A stretch of DNA of 64,000 nt from Paenibacillus sp. PvR098 (GCF_017833255.1 NZ_JAFIBU010000001.1:620001-684000), one strand, 5' to 3'. Shown: positions 39,639-49,040, numbered from the stretch's first letter. Translations and numbers: made by a program. Notes: generated by a model from the sequence alone, not told the origin.

Positions 39639-40808
39639 GTGGTCTTATTTTCTTTCTTAGTCATTCATTTGCTGAATTGCATTGCGCTTGTAGGAACAAG
39701 GCCGATTGTTTCTTTGTATGCGCATGATCAAGGTGCCTCAGCGGTGATCATCGGTCTTCTTGTTTCCACGTATGCTTTCATTCCTATGTTGGTGTCCATC
39801 ACCGTTGGCAAATGGGTGGACGATTTTGGTGCGCGAAAAATTACGATACTGGGTGGAGCCGTAATGGCAATAGGTATTGCTCTTCCGGCCAGTTATCCCG
39901 GATTGATCACATTATTTATTTCTCAGCTCGTATTAGGGTTTTCCATGCTTTGTGCTCTCTTATCTCTTCAAAAGACCATAGGAAACCTCTCGGGGAGCCG
40001 GGATAAGCTCATGGCCCATTTTAGTGTGATGGCATCTATAGGAGAGCTTTTAGGCCCTTTGATCAGCGGGAAGACTTACGAGAATTTTGGATTTCAAGCC
40101 ACGTACACGATTAGCTTTGTTGTTGTTTTCCTTGGACTATTGGTAGCCATTATGATCAATAAGAATCATTGGAGCCCTGAAACGAAGACTACATCCGGTG
40201 GAAACCAGAGGAATTTGCTTTCTACCGTGCGTTTGCTTGAGAACGGGAATCTTCGAAAGGCTGTTGTGATCAGCGGGCTGGTTATGTATTCAAAAGATTT
40301 ATTCGTAGCTTATTTTCCAGTGTATGCGAGCGGGATAGGCATGAAAGCAGGTAGCATTGGCATCATACTATCCATTATGGCTGGAGCATCGATGAGTGTA
40401 AGGTTGGTCCAATTTTATTTGGTAGAGAGATTTGGACGTGGACGTGTGCTTACTGCGACATTGTCCATGAGCGCGATTGCTTTTTTGCTAATCCCTCAAT
40501 TTACCCAACCGGCGCTTCTTACCATGCTGGCATTTCTATTAGGAATGGGGCTTGGATTAGGGCAGCCGCTCAGTATGGTTTATGCGCTGAATCATAGTCC
40601 GATTCATAGGCAAGGAGAAGTGCTGGGTCTGCGTATGACGGTTAATCGCGGTTCCCAATTTTTCGCTCCCTTCTTATTCGGAACGATCGGGGGGATAGCA
40701 GGTTTGGCCTCCATTTTTTGGCTAAGCGGGGCTCTTGTATTGATAGGAGCCTATTATACCCGTATGAAAGAATCAGAGAATGCTGAACAGAAGGCGGTTA
40801 TGAAATGA
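39639..40808 (+). CDS. Major facilitator superfamily transporter
   Basis: The 389-residue protein has 12 hydrophobic segments. The motif-A-like loop GKWVDDFGARKITILGG lies between helices 2 and 3, and VERFGRGRVL is its equivalent in the second half. GTG start after CGGAGGAAG. First gene of a three-gene unit with a hydroxyacid dehydrogenase and a LarA-like protein, so import or export of a hydroxyacid-like compound is plausible. Confidence 0.88.
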   Translation: MVLFSFLVIHLLNCIALVGTRPIVSLYAHDQGASAVIIGLLVSTYAFIPMLVSITVGKWVDDFGARKITILGGAVMAIGIALPASYPGLITLFISQLVLGFSMLCALLSLQKTIGNLSGSRDKLMAHFSVMASIGELLGPLISGKTYENFGFQATYTISFVVVFLGLLVAIMINKNHWSPETKTTSGGNQRNLLSTVRLLENGNLRKAVVISGLVMYSKDLFVAYFPVYASGIGMKAGSIGIILSIMAGASMSVRLVQFYLVERFGRGRVLTATLSMSAIAFLLIPQFTQPALLTMLAFLLGMGLGLGQPLSMVYALNHSPIHRQGEVLGLRMTVNRGSQFFAPFLFGTIGGIAGLASIFWLSGALVLIGAYYTRMKESENAEQKAVMK

Positions 40809-40870
40809 TTGAAATAGAAGTGGCGCTGAGTACGAGAGGATGATTCTATAAACAGATGGAGGAGATCACG

Positions 40871-41752
40871 ATGGGTCAAGTTGTTGGTGTAATTGGCTTA
40901 GGAAACATGGGAGCGGAAATTGCGAAACGCATGGGTAAGAACCTTCAGGTGATAGGCTATGATCTCGACCCTAACAAAATGGAGTCCGTGAGCAGACATG
41001 GAGTCATGTGCAACAAATCCATGGAAGAGCTCGCAGAAAGCGTTGATGTGATTATTCTCTCGTTACCCAAGCCGGAAATCAGTTTACGGGTGGTGCAAAC
41101 CATTTCACCAATGCTTCGAGCGGGGGCCATCATCGTGGAAACAAGCACGGTTGCTCCAAGCGATGTAAAGAGACTCTCCGAAGTGTGTTTACCGCATCAA
41201 GTCAAAGTGGTTGACGCCGCCCTGCTTGGCGGAGTGTCCCACGCTGTCAATGGAACCATTGGTGTTTTGTTAGGCGGCGATCCAGACGATATGGATAATG
41301 TAAAGAGCATCTTGGCTGAACTGTCCAATGACGTCGAAGCACTTGGAGCATTGGGAGCGGGAATGGCTGCTAAAATTATTAATAATGCGGTTGCGCATTC
41401 GGTCATGGTATTAATTGTGGAAGCAGCGGCATTAGCGGTACGCACGGGGATTTCAAGGGAGGCTGCGTACAAGCTGCTCAGCGGGGAGACCGCACTGCAG
41501 CGCCCTCTTACTCATCGACTAGGTGAACGGATATTAAGCGCACAATATGAAGGCGGAATGTCGACAAGCAACGCCAGAAAAGACTCGACACTTGCGCTCA
41601 GCCTTGCACAGGAAATGGGTGTACCGTTGTTTGCGATTCAATCCACACATACAGTCTACGACATTGCCGTGCAAGAGGGGTTGGGTCATCTGGATTACGC
41701 GTCGATCGCCAAGCTTTGGGAAAAGTGGGCACATATCGATTTTGCTCATTAA
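40871..41752 (+). CDS. 3-hydroxyisobutyrate dehydrogenase-like protein (copy 2)
   Basis: The 293-residue protein has VGVIGLGNMGAEIAKRM, a catalytic-Lys segment GAGMAAKIINN and a helical C-domain (STSNARKDSTLALSLAQEMGVPL). The family is the same as 33812 but the substrate loop differs (VDAALLGGVSHA instead of LDAPVSGGPNEA), so another substrate is likely. The start is the ATG six bases after GGAGGAG; the ATG at 40856 lies inside the ribosome binding site. Confidence 0.87.
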   Translation: MGQVVGVIGLGNMGAEIAKRMGKNLQVIGYDLDPNKMESVSRHGVMCNKSMEELAESVDVIILSLPKPEISLRVVQTISPMLRAGAIIVETSTVAPSDVKRLSEVCLPHQVKVVDAALLGGVSHAVNGTIGVLLGGDPDDMDNVKSILAELSNDVEALGALGAGMAAKIINNAVAHSVMVLIVEAAALAVRTGISREAAYKLLSGETALQRPLTHRLGERILSAQYEGGMSTSNARKDSTLALSLAQEMGVPLFAIQSTHTVYDIAVQEGLGHLDYASIAKLWEKWAHIDFAH

Positions 41753-41777
41753 TCAACCTAGAAAAGAGGAGATATTG

Positions 41778-43067
41778 TTGGCAAACGCAGTACAAGACAT
41801 CCTATTGTATCCGTTACGTATTCATGCTGATGCTCCGGTCATTGAAGAGCTTTATTCATCCATCCAACAGGCGATTGAAAGTGTAATGACGGGTGAGAGA
41901 TTCAAGAAGCTTAAACGCGGTTCCCGGATTGGGATAACGGCAGGGAGTCGTGGAATTGCTAACTATGTACCGATCATGCAGTCCATAGTACAAGTCTTTA
42001 AGGATAAAGGCTATGAGCCTTTCCTTTTATCTTCCATGGGCACTCATGGGAGAGGAGAGCCTGAGGGACAGCGGGAAATCCTAGACAGCTTAGGGATTAC
42101 ACCTGAGCAAATGAATTGTTCTGTGTCTTATTCAAGTGACGTGGTTGTTCTGGGGGAAATGGAAGCCTATGGTCGTACTCTTCCTATTTATTGCGCCAAA
42201 GATGCTTGTGAAGCGGATGCCGTTCTTGTTGTGAACCGAATCAAACCGCATACCTCTTTTCACGGTGATTATGAAAGCGGTTTGCTTAAGATGATCACCG
42301 TTGGGATGGGGAGAGTGCCTGGAGCAACGATGTTTCATAGTCTGGGAGCCGGTTTATTGAGGGAAGCGATCCCGCTCTTTGGGGAGCGTCTTCTGGAACT
42401 GGCGCCGATCGTGGGCGGAATCGGTATTGTCGAGAATGCGAATGAGCAGACCGCGATCATTGAAGGAATCCCTAAAGAAAACATCTTTGAACGAGAAAAG
42501 AAGCTGTTGGAAGAGGCAAAAAGGCTGATGCCCAGGCTTCCGATGAATCAGGCCGACATATGTATCGTAGGAGAGATGGGGAAAAACTACAGCGGAACGG
42601 GAATGGATACGAATATTATCGGACGGCTTCGAATCCAGGGAGTGGCCGAACCTTCAGCCCCGCAGTTTACCTATATCGGTGTATTAAGGCTTTCTGAACC
42701 CTCGCATGGGAATGCTACCGGAATCGGGTTGGCTGATTTCACAACTGAAGATCTTGTGAATGGTATTGACAAGAAAGCTACTTACTTAAATTGTATGACC
42801 AGCGGTTTTGTCATCCGAGCGGCAATTCCTATGACTTTCCCTACAGATTTGGAGTTAGTGGCTGGAGCTGTTCAAGCTCTACACATGGAAGATGTGAATT
42901 CATTGCGTATGGTGGCAATCAAAAATACTCTACACATTGATCATATTTGGGTTACGAAGGCTATATATGAGGAAGTGAAAAACCTTGAGCATATTACATT
43001 AGACGGTAATCCGTCTGCGATCACGTTTGATTCCGGCGGAAATTGGTTGTGGAACGCAGTGAAATGA
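41778..43067 (+). CDS. LarA-like (DUF2088) nickel-pincer racemase/epimerase family protein
   Basis: The 429-residue protein has an N-terminal DUF2088-like domain: GITAGSRGIANYVPIMQSI, SSMGTHGRGEPEGQ and NRIKPHTSFHGDYESGLLKM, with histidines placed as in lactate-racemase relatives. The TTG start (41778, or the preceding TTG) follows AGAGGAGA. An open frame extends 77 codons further upstream into the preceding gene, but that part is out-of-frame overlap. LarA enzymes racemise or epimerise 2-hydroxyacids. Here it would fit interconversion of a hydroxyacid for the dehydrogenase upstream. No larB/C/E cofactor genes lie nearby. Confidence 0.75.
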   Translation: MANAVQDILLYPLRIHADAPVIEELYSSIQQAIESVMTGERFKKLKRGSRIGITAGSRGIANYVPIMQSIVQVFKDKGYEPFLLSSMGTHGRGEPEGQREILDSLGITPEQMNCSVSYSSDVVVLGEMEAYGRTLPIYCAKDACEADAVLVVNRIKPHTSFHGDYESGLLKMITVGMGRVPGATMFHSLGAGLLREAIPLFGERLLELAPIVGGIGIVENANEQTAIIEGIPKENIFEREKKLLEEAKRLMPRLPMNQADICIVGEMGKNYSGTGMDTNIIGRLRIQGVAEPSAPQFTYIGVLRLSEPSHGNATGIGLADFTTEDLVNGIDKKATYLNCMTSGFVIRAAIPMTFPTDLELVAGAVQALHMEDVNSLRMVAIKNTLHIDHIWVTKAIYEEVKNLEHITLDGNPSAITFDSGGNWLWNAVK

Positions 43068-43070
43068 TTT

Positions 43071-43136
43071 CATCCCTCTTGTGCATAGATTGGGTTAGCC
43101 CTTATCTTTTCAATGAACACAGGAGGGATGTTTTTG
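43071..43136 (+). terminator. Terminator of the MFS-HIBADH-LarA-like unit
   Basis: CATCCCTC (43071-43078) pairs with GAGGGATG (43123-43130), extended by TGTG/CACA, and is followed by TTTTTGTT. Confidence 0.75.
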
Positions 43137-43153
43137 TTATGCCCTCCTGGATG

Positions 43154-44098
43154 CTAGGATGATGTCCACTCACCGCCGTTAACGTGAAGCGTTTGGCCTG
43201 TGACGAAACGTGAATCGTCAGAAGCAAGGTAGACGAAGGTTGGCGCCAGCTCAAATGGCTGGGCCATCCGTTCCATTGGATTAAAGGCTCCGAATACGCC
43301 AACTTGGTCTGCTGAGAAACTGGACGGAATGAGTGGAGTCCAGATGCGTCCCGGAGCCACCGCGTTGACACGGATGCCATTATCTGCAAGATTGTTCGCG
43401 AGAGCGCGTGTGAAGCCGATATTAGCGCCTTTGGTGGCGGTGTAATCAATCATTTGCTTCTCACCTATAAACGTTACCACTGAGGAAGTGTTGATGATGG
43501 AGCTGCCTGGTTTTAAATAAGGAAGCGCTGCTCTCGTCGTGTAAAAGTGAGAATATATATTTACTTTAAAGGTATCGTCGAATTGCTCGTCGGTGATATC
43601 AAGTAAGCTTAGTTGCTGAAATTGGATACCCACGTGGTTGCAGAGAATATCAAGTCGTCCGAAAGTGTGTATGGTATGCTCCACAATGGCTGCGCACTGC
43701 CTTTTATCACGCAGATCGCCTGGCATTAATATACAGCGTTGTCCGAGCTGTTCGATCCTCGCTTTGGTCCGGTGTGCATCCTCATGTTCATCTAAATAAG
43801 CTATGGCAACGTCTGCGCCTTCTTTAGCAAAAGCTATGGCAGCCGCTGCGCCAATACCACTGTCGCCGCCTGTTATGAGAGCGATCTTACCTATTAATTT
43901 TTCGCTTCCTTTATAGTTCGGGTTTTCAATAATCGGCCGGGGCACCATAAGTCGTTCCAAGCCGGGTTGACGGGTCTGGCGCTGCTCCGGGACACTGATC
44001 GGGATATCTTTGTAACGTGTTATTTTACCATAATTGGGGTACATGGGATACGCTTTCTGTTCTTGATGTGTTGGGTGCATATGACAATAATGGTCCAT
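43154..44098 (-). CDS. Short-chain dehydrogenase/reductase (YhdF/YdaD general-stress type)
   Basis: The 314-residue protein carries a ~60-residue polar N-terminal extension ([20 protein letters not shown]) before the SDR core. The core has [25 protein letters not shown] in place of NNAG, catalytic S in INTSSVV and YTATKGA for Tyr-Lys, then [16 protein letters not shown]. The extended N-terminus and GGDSGIG are typical of the Bacillus stress and spore SDRs. It stands alone and leftward between the catabolic units, so it is probably unrelated to them. It likely oxidises sugars or alcohols with NAD(P). Confidence 0.88.
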   Translation of the reverse strand: MDHYCHMHPTHQEQKAYPMYPNYGKITRYKDIPISVPEQRQTRQPGLERLMVPRPIIENPNYKGSEKLIGKIALITGGDSGIGAAAAIAFAKEGADVAIAYLDEHEDAHRTKARIEQLGQRCILMPGDLRDKRQCAAIVEHTIHTFGRLDILCNHVGIQFQQLSLLDITDEQFDDTFKVNIYSHFYTTRAALPYLKPGSSIINTSSVVTFIGEKQMIDYTATKGANIGFTRALANNLADNGIRVNAVAPGRIWTPLIPSSFSADQVGVFGAFNPMERMAQPFELAPTFVYLASDDSRFVTGQTLHVNGGEWTSS

Positions 44099-44264
44099 GG
44101 TAAACCTCCTACAATATAATCAATAGTCAGTGTACCTTATGTCAGATGGGCTAATGCGGTTCCTGTTCCACAATAGCCTTTGAAGCTGGTTCCAACCGTA
44201 CTAGCTCAATGTCACGGGAGTCTGAATAGGGTAAAGAGCAAGTCATTATGCGAAGGAGGCTGCC

Positions 44265-44441
44265 GTGTTGCAAAACCAAATCATATACCCTCAAGTTTAT
44301 TTATTGCTGCAAAACAATACGGAAGAAAAAGAGGAAATCCTATACAATAATAATCCTTGTCCCTGGCTAAAGCCAAAAATCGGACCGAGACCCCCAATCT
44401 ACTGCAACCCGCGTTATGTTCAATACTATCCGATAGCTTAA
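44265..44441 (+). CDS. Small 58-residue protein of unknown function
   Basis: GTG start five bases after AAGGAGG (a TTG follows directly). The frame encodes an Asn/Gln/Tyr/Pro-rich peptide with segments QNQIIYPQVYLLLQNNTEE and GPRPPIYCNPRYVQYYPI. Composition resembles small spore-coat or morphogenetic peptides, with two Cys residues. A hairpin follows the stop by 11 bases. There is no similarity I recognise. The good ribosome binding site, the terminator-like end and the non-random composition support a real gene. Confidence 0.55.
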   Translation: MLQNQIIYPQVYLLLQNNTEEKEEILYNNNPCPWLKPKIGPRPPIYCNPRYVQYYPIA

Positions 44442-44451
44442 ATCGGCAAAT

Positions 44452-44484
44452 AGGGCTGTCCATGTTTCTTAGAACAGCCCCTTT
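44452..44484 (+). terminator. Hairpin after the small 58-residue gene
   Basis: GGGCTGT (44453-44459) pairs with ACAGCCC (44474-44480), followed by CTTTGG. The T-run is modest. Confidence 0.5.
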
Positions 44485-44559
44485 GGATTTACTTTGGAAA
44501 GATCGTCTTGATCTCTAAAGTGCAATCGGACAAGCCTTTATTACAAAGCATTGAATCTC

Positions 44560-45432
44560 TTATTCTGTAGTATAATGAAGTCTCAGGAATTCTACGAATG
44601 CTTTAACTACGGATAGCTTCGTATCGTCCTCATGATAGAAGGCCCAAAGTTTCCGTAGTATCGGTTTCCCGTCTAATATTAGAGGATGGATAAACAAATC
44701 ATCTCTCTTATCTTGGTCCGAAAGAAGGTAGTGGGGGATGATGCCGTATCCTAATCCATTGAGCACCATTTCCTTGCAGGTTTCCAATTTATCGACCTCC
44801 ATACTGATATAAGGAGGTTGAGAAAAATGTCCCTGCCACCATTGTTCGATCGCCCTTTTTGCGTCCGGATCCGTTTGATGGCGTATTCTCGGTAAGTTAG
44901 GCAGATTTTCCAGAGAAATATGCTTTTTTGATATTAAGCAAAGCTCATCTGCTCCCATCAATATTTTGGATTCATCCCATTCATAATCCCCCCGGATAAT
45001 GCCAACATGTATTTCCTCTTTGGCCAAATGCTCCAATATTTGTACGCTCCAGCCCGTGTGAACATTGAATTGAACATTAGGATAATGATCGTGGAAGCTT
45101 TTCAGTATGGAGGGGAGTTTATATTGCGCAAAATTGCTGGAAACGGCGAGCCTTAATTCTCCGCTAACCTGCTGCTTCAAATCCTGCAGCTGATCCTTTA
45201 ATTTACGTAGTTCTATTACCATTTTATTGGCATAATCAACGAGGTGCTCTCCTTCTTTCGTAAATTTGAGTTCTCTTTTTCCCCGGACAAAAATTTGAAT
45301 GTCAAAATGTTCCCCTAACTGATTAAGCCGATAGGTCAAGGCCGGCTGAGATATGTGCAGCTTCTGCGCAGCTCTGGTAATATTTTTTTCTTGATATACC
45401 GCCTGCAAAACGCTCCAGTCTTTGTCGTCCAT
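44560..45432 (-). CDS. LysR-family transcriptional regulator (copy 2)
   Basis: The 290-residue protein has an HTH (LQAVYQEKNITRAAQKLHI, SQPALTYRLNQLG) and effector domain closely matching copy 1 at 38604. The ATG at 45432 follows AAAGGAG with nine-base spacing; an in-frame TTG two codons upstream is less likely. It is divergent from the 12-gene catabolic operon and is probably its activator, responding to the substrate or an intermediate. Confidence 0.9.
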   Translation of the reverse strand: MDDKDWSVLQAVYQEKNITRAAQKLHISQPALTYRLNQLGEHFDIQIFVRGKRELKFTKEGEHLVDYANKMVIELRKLKDQLQDLKQQVSGELRLAVSSNFAQYKLPSILKSFHDHYPNVQFNVHTGWSVQILEHLAKEEIHVGIIRGDYEWDESKILMGADELCLISKKHISLENLPNLPRIRHQTDPDAKRAIEQWWQGHFSQPPYISMEVDKLETCKEMVLNGLGYGIIPHYLLSDQDKRDDLFIHPLILDGKPILRKLWAFYHEDDTKLSVVKAFVEFLRLHYTTE

Positions 45433-45465
45433 GATCAACAGCTCCTTTTAAGAAGAGGGTTCGTT

Positions 45466-45545
45466 TTAATTATAAATAAAATATTCAGACAAGAGAGAAT
45501 TTTTATATTTTATTGATTATTCTTTATATACTATAATCAAATCAA
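45466..45545. promoter_or_regulatory. Putative LysR operator ahead of the 12-gene operon
   Basis: The AT-rich intergenic region contains ATAAATAAAATATTC, TATTTTATTGATTATTC and ATACTATAATCAA. The last is the inverse of TTGATTATAGTAT at the first LysR site. Arrangement and sequence suggest related operators for the two LysR paralogues. Confidence 0.45.
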
Positions 45546-45610
45546 AGAAGAACAACAACCATTTATCTAGTAAAAATACCACATTATGGATATGAAAGAG
45601 GGTATATCCT

Positions 45611-46618
45611 TTGAGCGCGATGACCAAAGTGGTTTCACTTGATAAGCTGTCGGATAAGATGAAACTCTTAATCCAAAGTAAGCTGAATCCCAATGTGGAA
45701 ATTGTATTTTGCGAACAGGAAAGCGATAGGGAAGTCCATATTTCTTCAGCAGATGTGTTGATTACGTTTACAAAAGGAATCTCTAAAGTATGGCTTGAGA
45801 AAGCGAGCGCCTGCCGATTCATTCAAAAATTGGGGGCAGGGGTGAACAATATTGATATGGAAACGGCATCGAGGAAGGGGATTCCCGTAAGCAATACGAA
45901 AGGGCTGAATGCTCGATCGGTTGCGGAGCATGCCGTACTCTTGATGATGTCGGTCTACAAGCAGCTCATTACAGCTCATAATGAAATTGTATACAAGGGG
46001 AACTGGTTAAAGACAGAGCTGCGGGACCGCTCCCACGAACTGACTCGCAAAAAAATCGGATTGGTCGGATTTGGCGCCATCGGAAAAGAAGTAGCGAACA
46101 TATTGCAGGGATTTCAATGCGATGTCCGATACTATGATGTTTACCGACTAACGGCCGAGCAAGAAAGGAATGTGAACGTTAGTTTTATGGAACTAGACCC
46201 GCTGCTTGCCGAATCGGATGTCATTTCCTTGCATGTACCGTTAAATGAGCACACCTACCATTTGATTAACGAAGAGAAGCTTAAGCTAATGAAACCGACA
46301 ACTATCCTCATTAACACCTGCAGAGGCGGTATCGTGGATGAGAAAGCGCTGTTCCAATATTTGAGCAGCAGAAGAATCCTGGGGGCCGGCCTCGATGTGT
46401 TTGAGAAAGAACCGGTAGATCGGAATGATCCCCTGACCACTTTAAATAACATTGTGTTAACGCCCCATATCGGGGGAGGAACGGTGGAGGCGATGGAGAA
46501 CGTCGTCGACAAGGCCTGCCGTAATATCAATCATTTTATGGTTAATGGCGCTCCTTATGACGAATCAGATGTGGTTAATTTAGCAGCCCTGACGATGTCG
46601 GTAAATAAACAAGAATAA
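45611..46618 (+). CDS. D-2-hydroxyacid dehydrogenase (phosphoglycerate-dehydrogenase-like)
   Basis: The 335-residue protein has the NAD motif GLVGFGAIGKEVA, catalytic Arg in INTCRGGIVDE, Glu in FEKEPV and His in LTPHIGGG, all in the usual order. It lacks the ACT domain of SerA, so a catabolic 2-hydroxyacid or glyoxylate-type role is more likely. TTG start after GAGGG (ATG three codons later is an alternative). First gene of the operon. Confidence 0.88.
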   Translation: MSAMTKVVSLDKLSDKMKLLIQSKLNPNVEIVFCEQESDREVHISSADVLITFTKGISKVWLEKASACRFIQKLGAGVNNIDMETASRKGIPVSNTKGLNARSVAEHAVLLMMSVYKQLITAHNEIVYKGNWLKTELRDRSHELTRKKIGLVGFGAIGKEVANILQGFQCDVRYYDVYRLTAEQERNVNVSFMELDPLLAESDVISLHVPLNEHTYHLINEEKLKLMKPTTILINTCRGGIVDEKALFQYLSSRRILGAGLDVFEKEPVDRNDPLTTLNNIVLTPHIGGGTVEAMENVVDKACRNINHFMVNGAPYDESDVVNLAALTMSVNKQE

Positions 46619-46642
46619 TTTTTAGGGGGGAATGGCGATACA

Positions 46643-47140
46643 ATGAGTATCAGAACTTCGGACTTATGTGATCAATTTTCAGACCAAGTCGTGATTTGCA
46701 CGACAGCGTTTCAATCTTACGGAATTAAGAAAGCGTTTACAGGTAAAATATCTACGGTGAAGATTTACTCCAATGACAATCAGATTTTCATGGAGGCGAT
46801 TGAGCAAGTGACTCCGGGCACCGTCCTCGTACTAGATGGAGCCCATAATTTAGCGCCTTGCGCCTGGATGGGAGACAGAAAAGCCGGAATCGCGGCATCC
46901 AGGGGAGTCACCGGAATCATTATTAACGGCTTGGTACGCGATATCGAAGGGTTGGCGTATCTGGATATCGGTGTTTTGGCATTAGGAAGCCATCCTTTAA
47001 GCAGCAGATTTGTGAAAAAAGAACAAAGGGGGGTTCGCGATGTGATCCTTGATTTTGGCAATGTCGATTGGGTTCCCGGCCATTATGTTTACGCTGATCA
47101 AGATGGGGTTGTTATTTCAGAGAAAGAATTAAGCGTGTAA
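46643..47140 (+). CDS. RraA-like aldolase family protein (copy 2)
   Basis: The 165-residue protein has the typical RraA length and start (TSDLCDQF) and the motifs VLVLDGAHNLAPCAWMGD, INGLVRDIEGL with Arg-Asp, and ADQDGVVIS. It is shorter and distant from copy 1 at 37907. It is probably a divalent-metal-dependent aldolase or decarboxylase for 4-hydroxy-2-oxoacids rather than an RNase E inhibitor. It follows the dehydrogenase by 24 bases. Confidence 0.8.
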   Translation: MSIRTSDLCDQFSDQVVICTTAFQSYGIKKAFTGKISTVKIYSNDNQIFMEAIEQVTPGTVLVLDGAHNLAPCAWMGDRKAGIAASRGVTGIIINGLVRDIEGLAYLDIGVLALGSHPLSSRFVKKEQRGVRDVILDFGNVDWVPGHYVYADQDGVVISEKELSV

Positions 47141-47151
47141 GGGGTGATAAA

Positions 47152-47919
47152 TTGAATATGAATGCGGAAGTCAATCCAGATGTCCTCAAGCTGCTGCAAA
47201 ACCACAGATCGGTACGGAAATTTAACAACAGAAAAATATCCGATCGTGATCTAGTGCAAATTATTAAATCTGCTCAAGCGGCGCCTTCCTCGAGCCATGG
47301 GCAAGCTTATTCCATTATTGGAGTAACCGATCCGGAAAGAAAAGCGAAATTGGCGGAATATGCTGGCGGCCAGCCCCAAGTGGAATCCTGCTCACATTTT
47401 CTTGTATTTTGTGCGGATTTATACCGATTGGAGAAACTTGCATTACAACAAGGTGTAAATATGACGGAATCGATGGATTCAACAGAGATGTTTATGGTCG
47501 CTACCATAGATGCGGCATTGGTTGCACAAAATACAGCTATTGCCGCAGAGGCGATTGGCTTAGGGATTGTCTATACGGGAGGGCTGCGCAACCATCCGTA
47601 TGAAGTAGCTCAGCTGCTGGAATTGCCGAAAAGGGTATATGCGGTATTCGGAATGTGTATTGGCTATCCCGAGGTAATTCCGGACCCCAAACCGCGGCTT
47701 CCATTGGAAGCGGTGTATTTTGAAAATAAGTATAGGGACTTTGAAGAGGTAAACAAGCATATTCATCAATATGATGAAACCATGAAAGCGTATTATTTGA
47801 ATAGAACCCATGGAACCCGATCCGAGACATGGTCGGAAACCATGACCCACAAAAGAAAACGTCCAAGAAGAATGAACATGAAATCGTTCTTATTGGAACA
47901 AGGCTTTCCGCTTAAATAA
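47152..47919 (+). CDS. FMN-dependent nitroreductase family protein (NfsA/Frp-like)
   Basis: The 255-residue protein has the opening HRSVRKFNNRKI with the FMN-phosphate-binding Arg, AAPSSSHGQAYSIIGV, and GLGIVYTGGLRN before an FGMCIGYP strand. The layout fits the NfsA/Frp group rather than NfsB. The basic C-terminus (THKRKRPRRMNM) is a usual feature of this group. TTG start after AAGGGGTGAT. Within the operon it may reduce a quinone- or nitro-type intermediate, or deliver electrons from NADPH. The physiological role is unknown. Confidence 0.85.
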   Translation: MNMNAEVNPDVLKLLQNHRSVRKFNNRKISDRDLVQIIKSAQAAPSSSHGQAYSIIGVTDPERKAKLAEYAGGQPQVESCSHFLVFCADLYRLEKLALQQGVNMTESMDSTEMFMVATIDAALVAQNTAIAAEAIGLGIVYTGGLRNHPYEVAQLLELPKRVYAVFGMCIGYPEVIPDPKPRLPLEAVYFENKYRDFEEVNKHIHQYDETMKAYYLNRTHGTRSETWSETMTHKRKRPRRMNMKSFLLEQGFPLK

Positions 47920-47938
47920 AAAAAGGGAGGTAATTGCT

Positions 47939-48940
47939 TTGAAAGGAAAAATGAAACCCATCATGGCTTCCATCATCGTTTTCTCTCTCGCCTTCACATT
48001 AGCCGCCTGTGGGTCACAAAGCCGTACAGCAGATTCGCCTTCAACTCCACCAGCAGATGACTATCCGAACAAACCGATCAACTTGGTTATCCCGTTCTCG
48101 CCTGGTGTAGCGGGAGATACCTTCTCCAGGACATTTGCCAAGATTGCCGAAAAATACGTTGGTCAGCCTTTTGTTCCCGTTAATAAAGAAGGCGGAAGCG
48201 GTGCTGTAGGTGTTTCTTACATGATGTCCCAGCCCGCAGACGGGTACACGATCACTTATCACTCTTCAACCTTTGCTTACACGATGGCTTCAGGCCAAGT
48301 TCCATTCAAAACAAAGGATATAGCCCCCATCGCAAGCATCAATGCCGATTATCAAGTGTTAGCCGTATTGAAGGATAGCCCTCTTAAAACCTTTGACGAC
48401 TTTGTCCAACACGCCAAAGCCAATCCCGGGAAGCTGAAGGTTTCCGGCTCCCAGACCAAGGGTACCAATCATGTTTTCTTATATAAAATCTTAAAAGAAG
48501 CCGGTATTGAGGCGAACTACATTCCTTACGATGGTGGCAGCAAGACTTTGCTCGCCTTATTGGGCGGCAATGTGGACGCATTGGTATCGTCCAGCTCGGT
48601 AGTCAATCAGCATGTAGACAGCGGTGAGGTTCGGATACTCGCGGTTACCGGTTCTGAACGCGCTCCGAACCGTCCGGATGTTCCGACATTTAAAGAATTA
48701 GGCTTAACGAATATCGTCGATGAAAATTTGTGGAGAGCTTTTTTTGGAAAGCCTGGAATTCCGCAAAATCGGCTGGATAAATTAAGTAAGGCCTTTGAAC
48801 AAGTGATTCAAGATCCGGAGTGGCGGAAGTTTATGGAGACGGATCAGCAGATTGATTTTTACAAGAATACCGCTGATTTTACCGAGTATTTCAACAAGTA
48901 TGTCACTGATGCGGAAGAAGTGTTTAAAAACTTAGAGTAA
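47939..48940 (+). CDS. TctC-type substrate-binding lipoprotein (TTT system C)
   Basis: The 333-residue protein has a signal ending in LAAC with the lipid-anchored Cys at about 24, then YPNKPINLVIPFSPGVAGDTFSR, FVPVNKEGGSGAVGVSYM, QPADGYTI and LALLGGNVDALVSSSSV, the Bug/TctC pattern. TTG start after GGGAGG. Only moderately similar to system A, so the ligand probably differs. A long stem-loop follows before tctB. Confidence 0.92.
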   Translation: MKGKMKPIMASIIVFSLAFTLAACGSQSRTADSPSTPPADDYPNKPINLVIPFSPGVAGDTFSRTFAKIAEKYVGQPFVPVNKEGGSGAVGVSYMMSQPADGYTITYHSSTFAYTMASGQVPFKTKDIAPIASINADYQVLAVLKDSPLKTFDDFVQHAKANPGKLKVSGSQTKGTNHVFLYKILKEAGIEANYIPYDGGSKTLLALLGGNVDALVSSSSVVNQHVDSGEVRILAVTGSERAPNRPDVPTFKELGLTNIVDENLWRAFFGKPGIPQNRLDKLSKAFEQVIQDPEWRKFMETDQQIDFYKNTADFTEYFNKYVTDAEEVFKNLE

Positions 48941-48955
48941 TCTGATATCGATATC

Positions 48956-49012
48956 TCTCAACTTTCGCAGTTCAATTGGCGAATCCTGGTTATTGTGTTG
49001 CGAAAGTTGAGA
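48956..49012 (+). terminator. Stem-loop between tctC and tctB (system C)
   Basis: TCTCAACTTTCGCA (48956-48969) pairs perfectly with TGCGAAAGTTGAGA (48999-49012) across a 29-base loop. The position is the same as the stem-loop in system A, but the sequence is unrelated. Confidence 0.7.
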
Positions 49013-49040
49013 TTAAAAAGCCTGAAGCGGAGGCGAAGGA

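Noticed and set aside
41547-41777. N-terminal extension of the LarA-like protein into the preceding gene
   Set aside because: The extension is out-of-frame overlap with the dehydrogenase gene; the ribosome binding site AGAGGAGA points to the TTG at about 41778.
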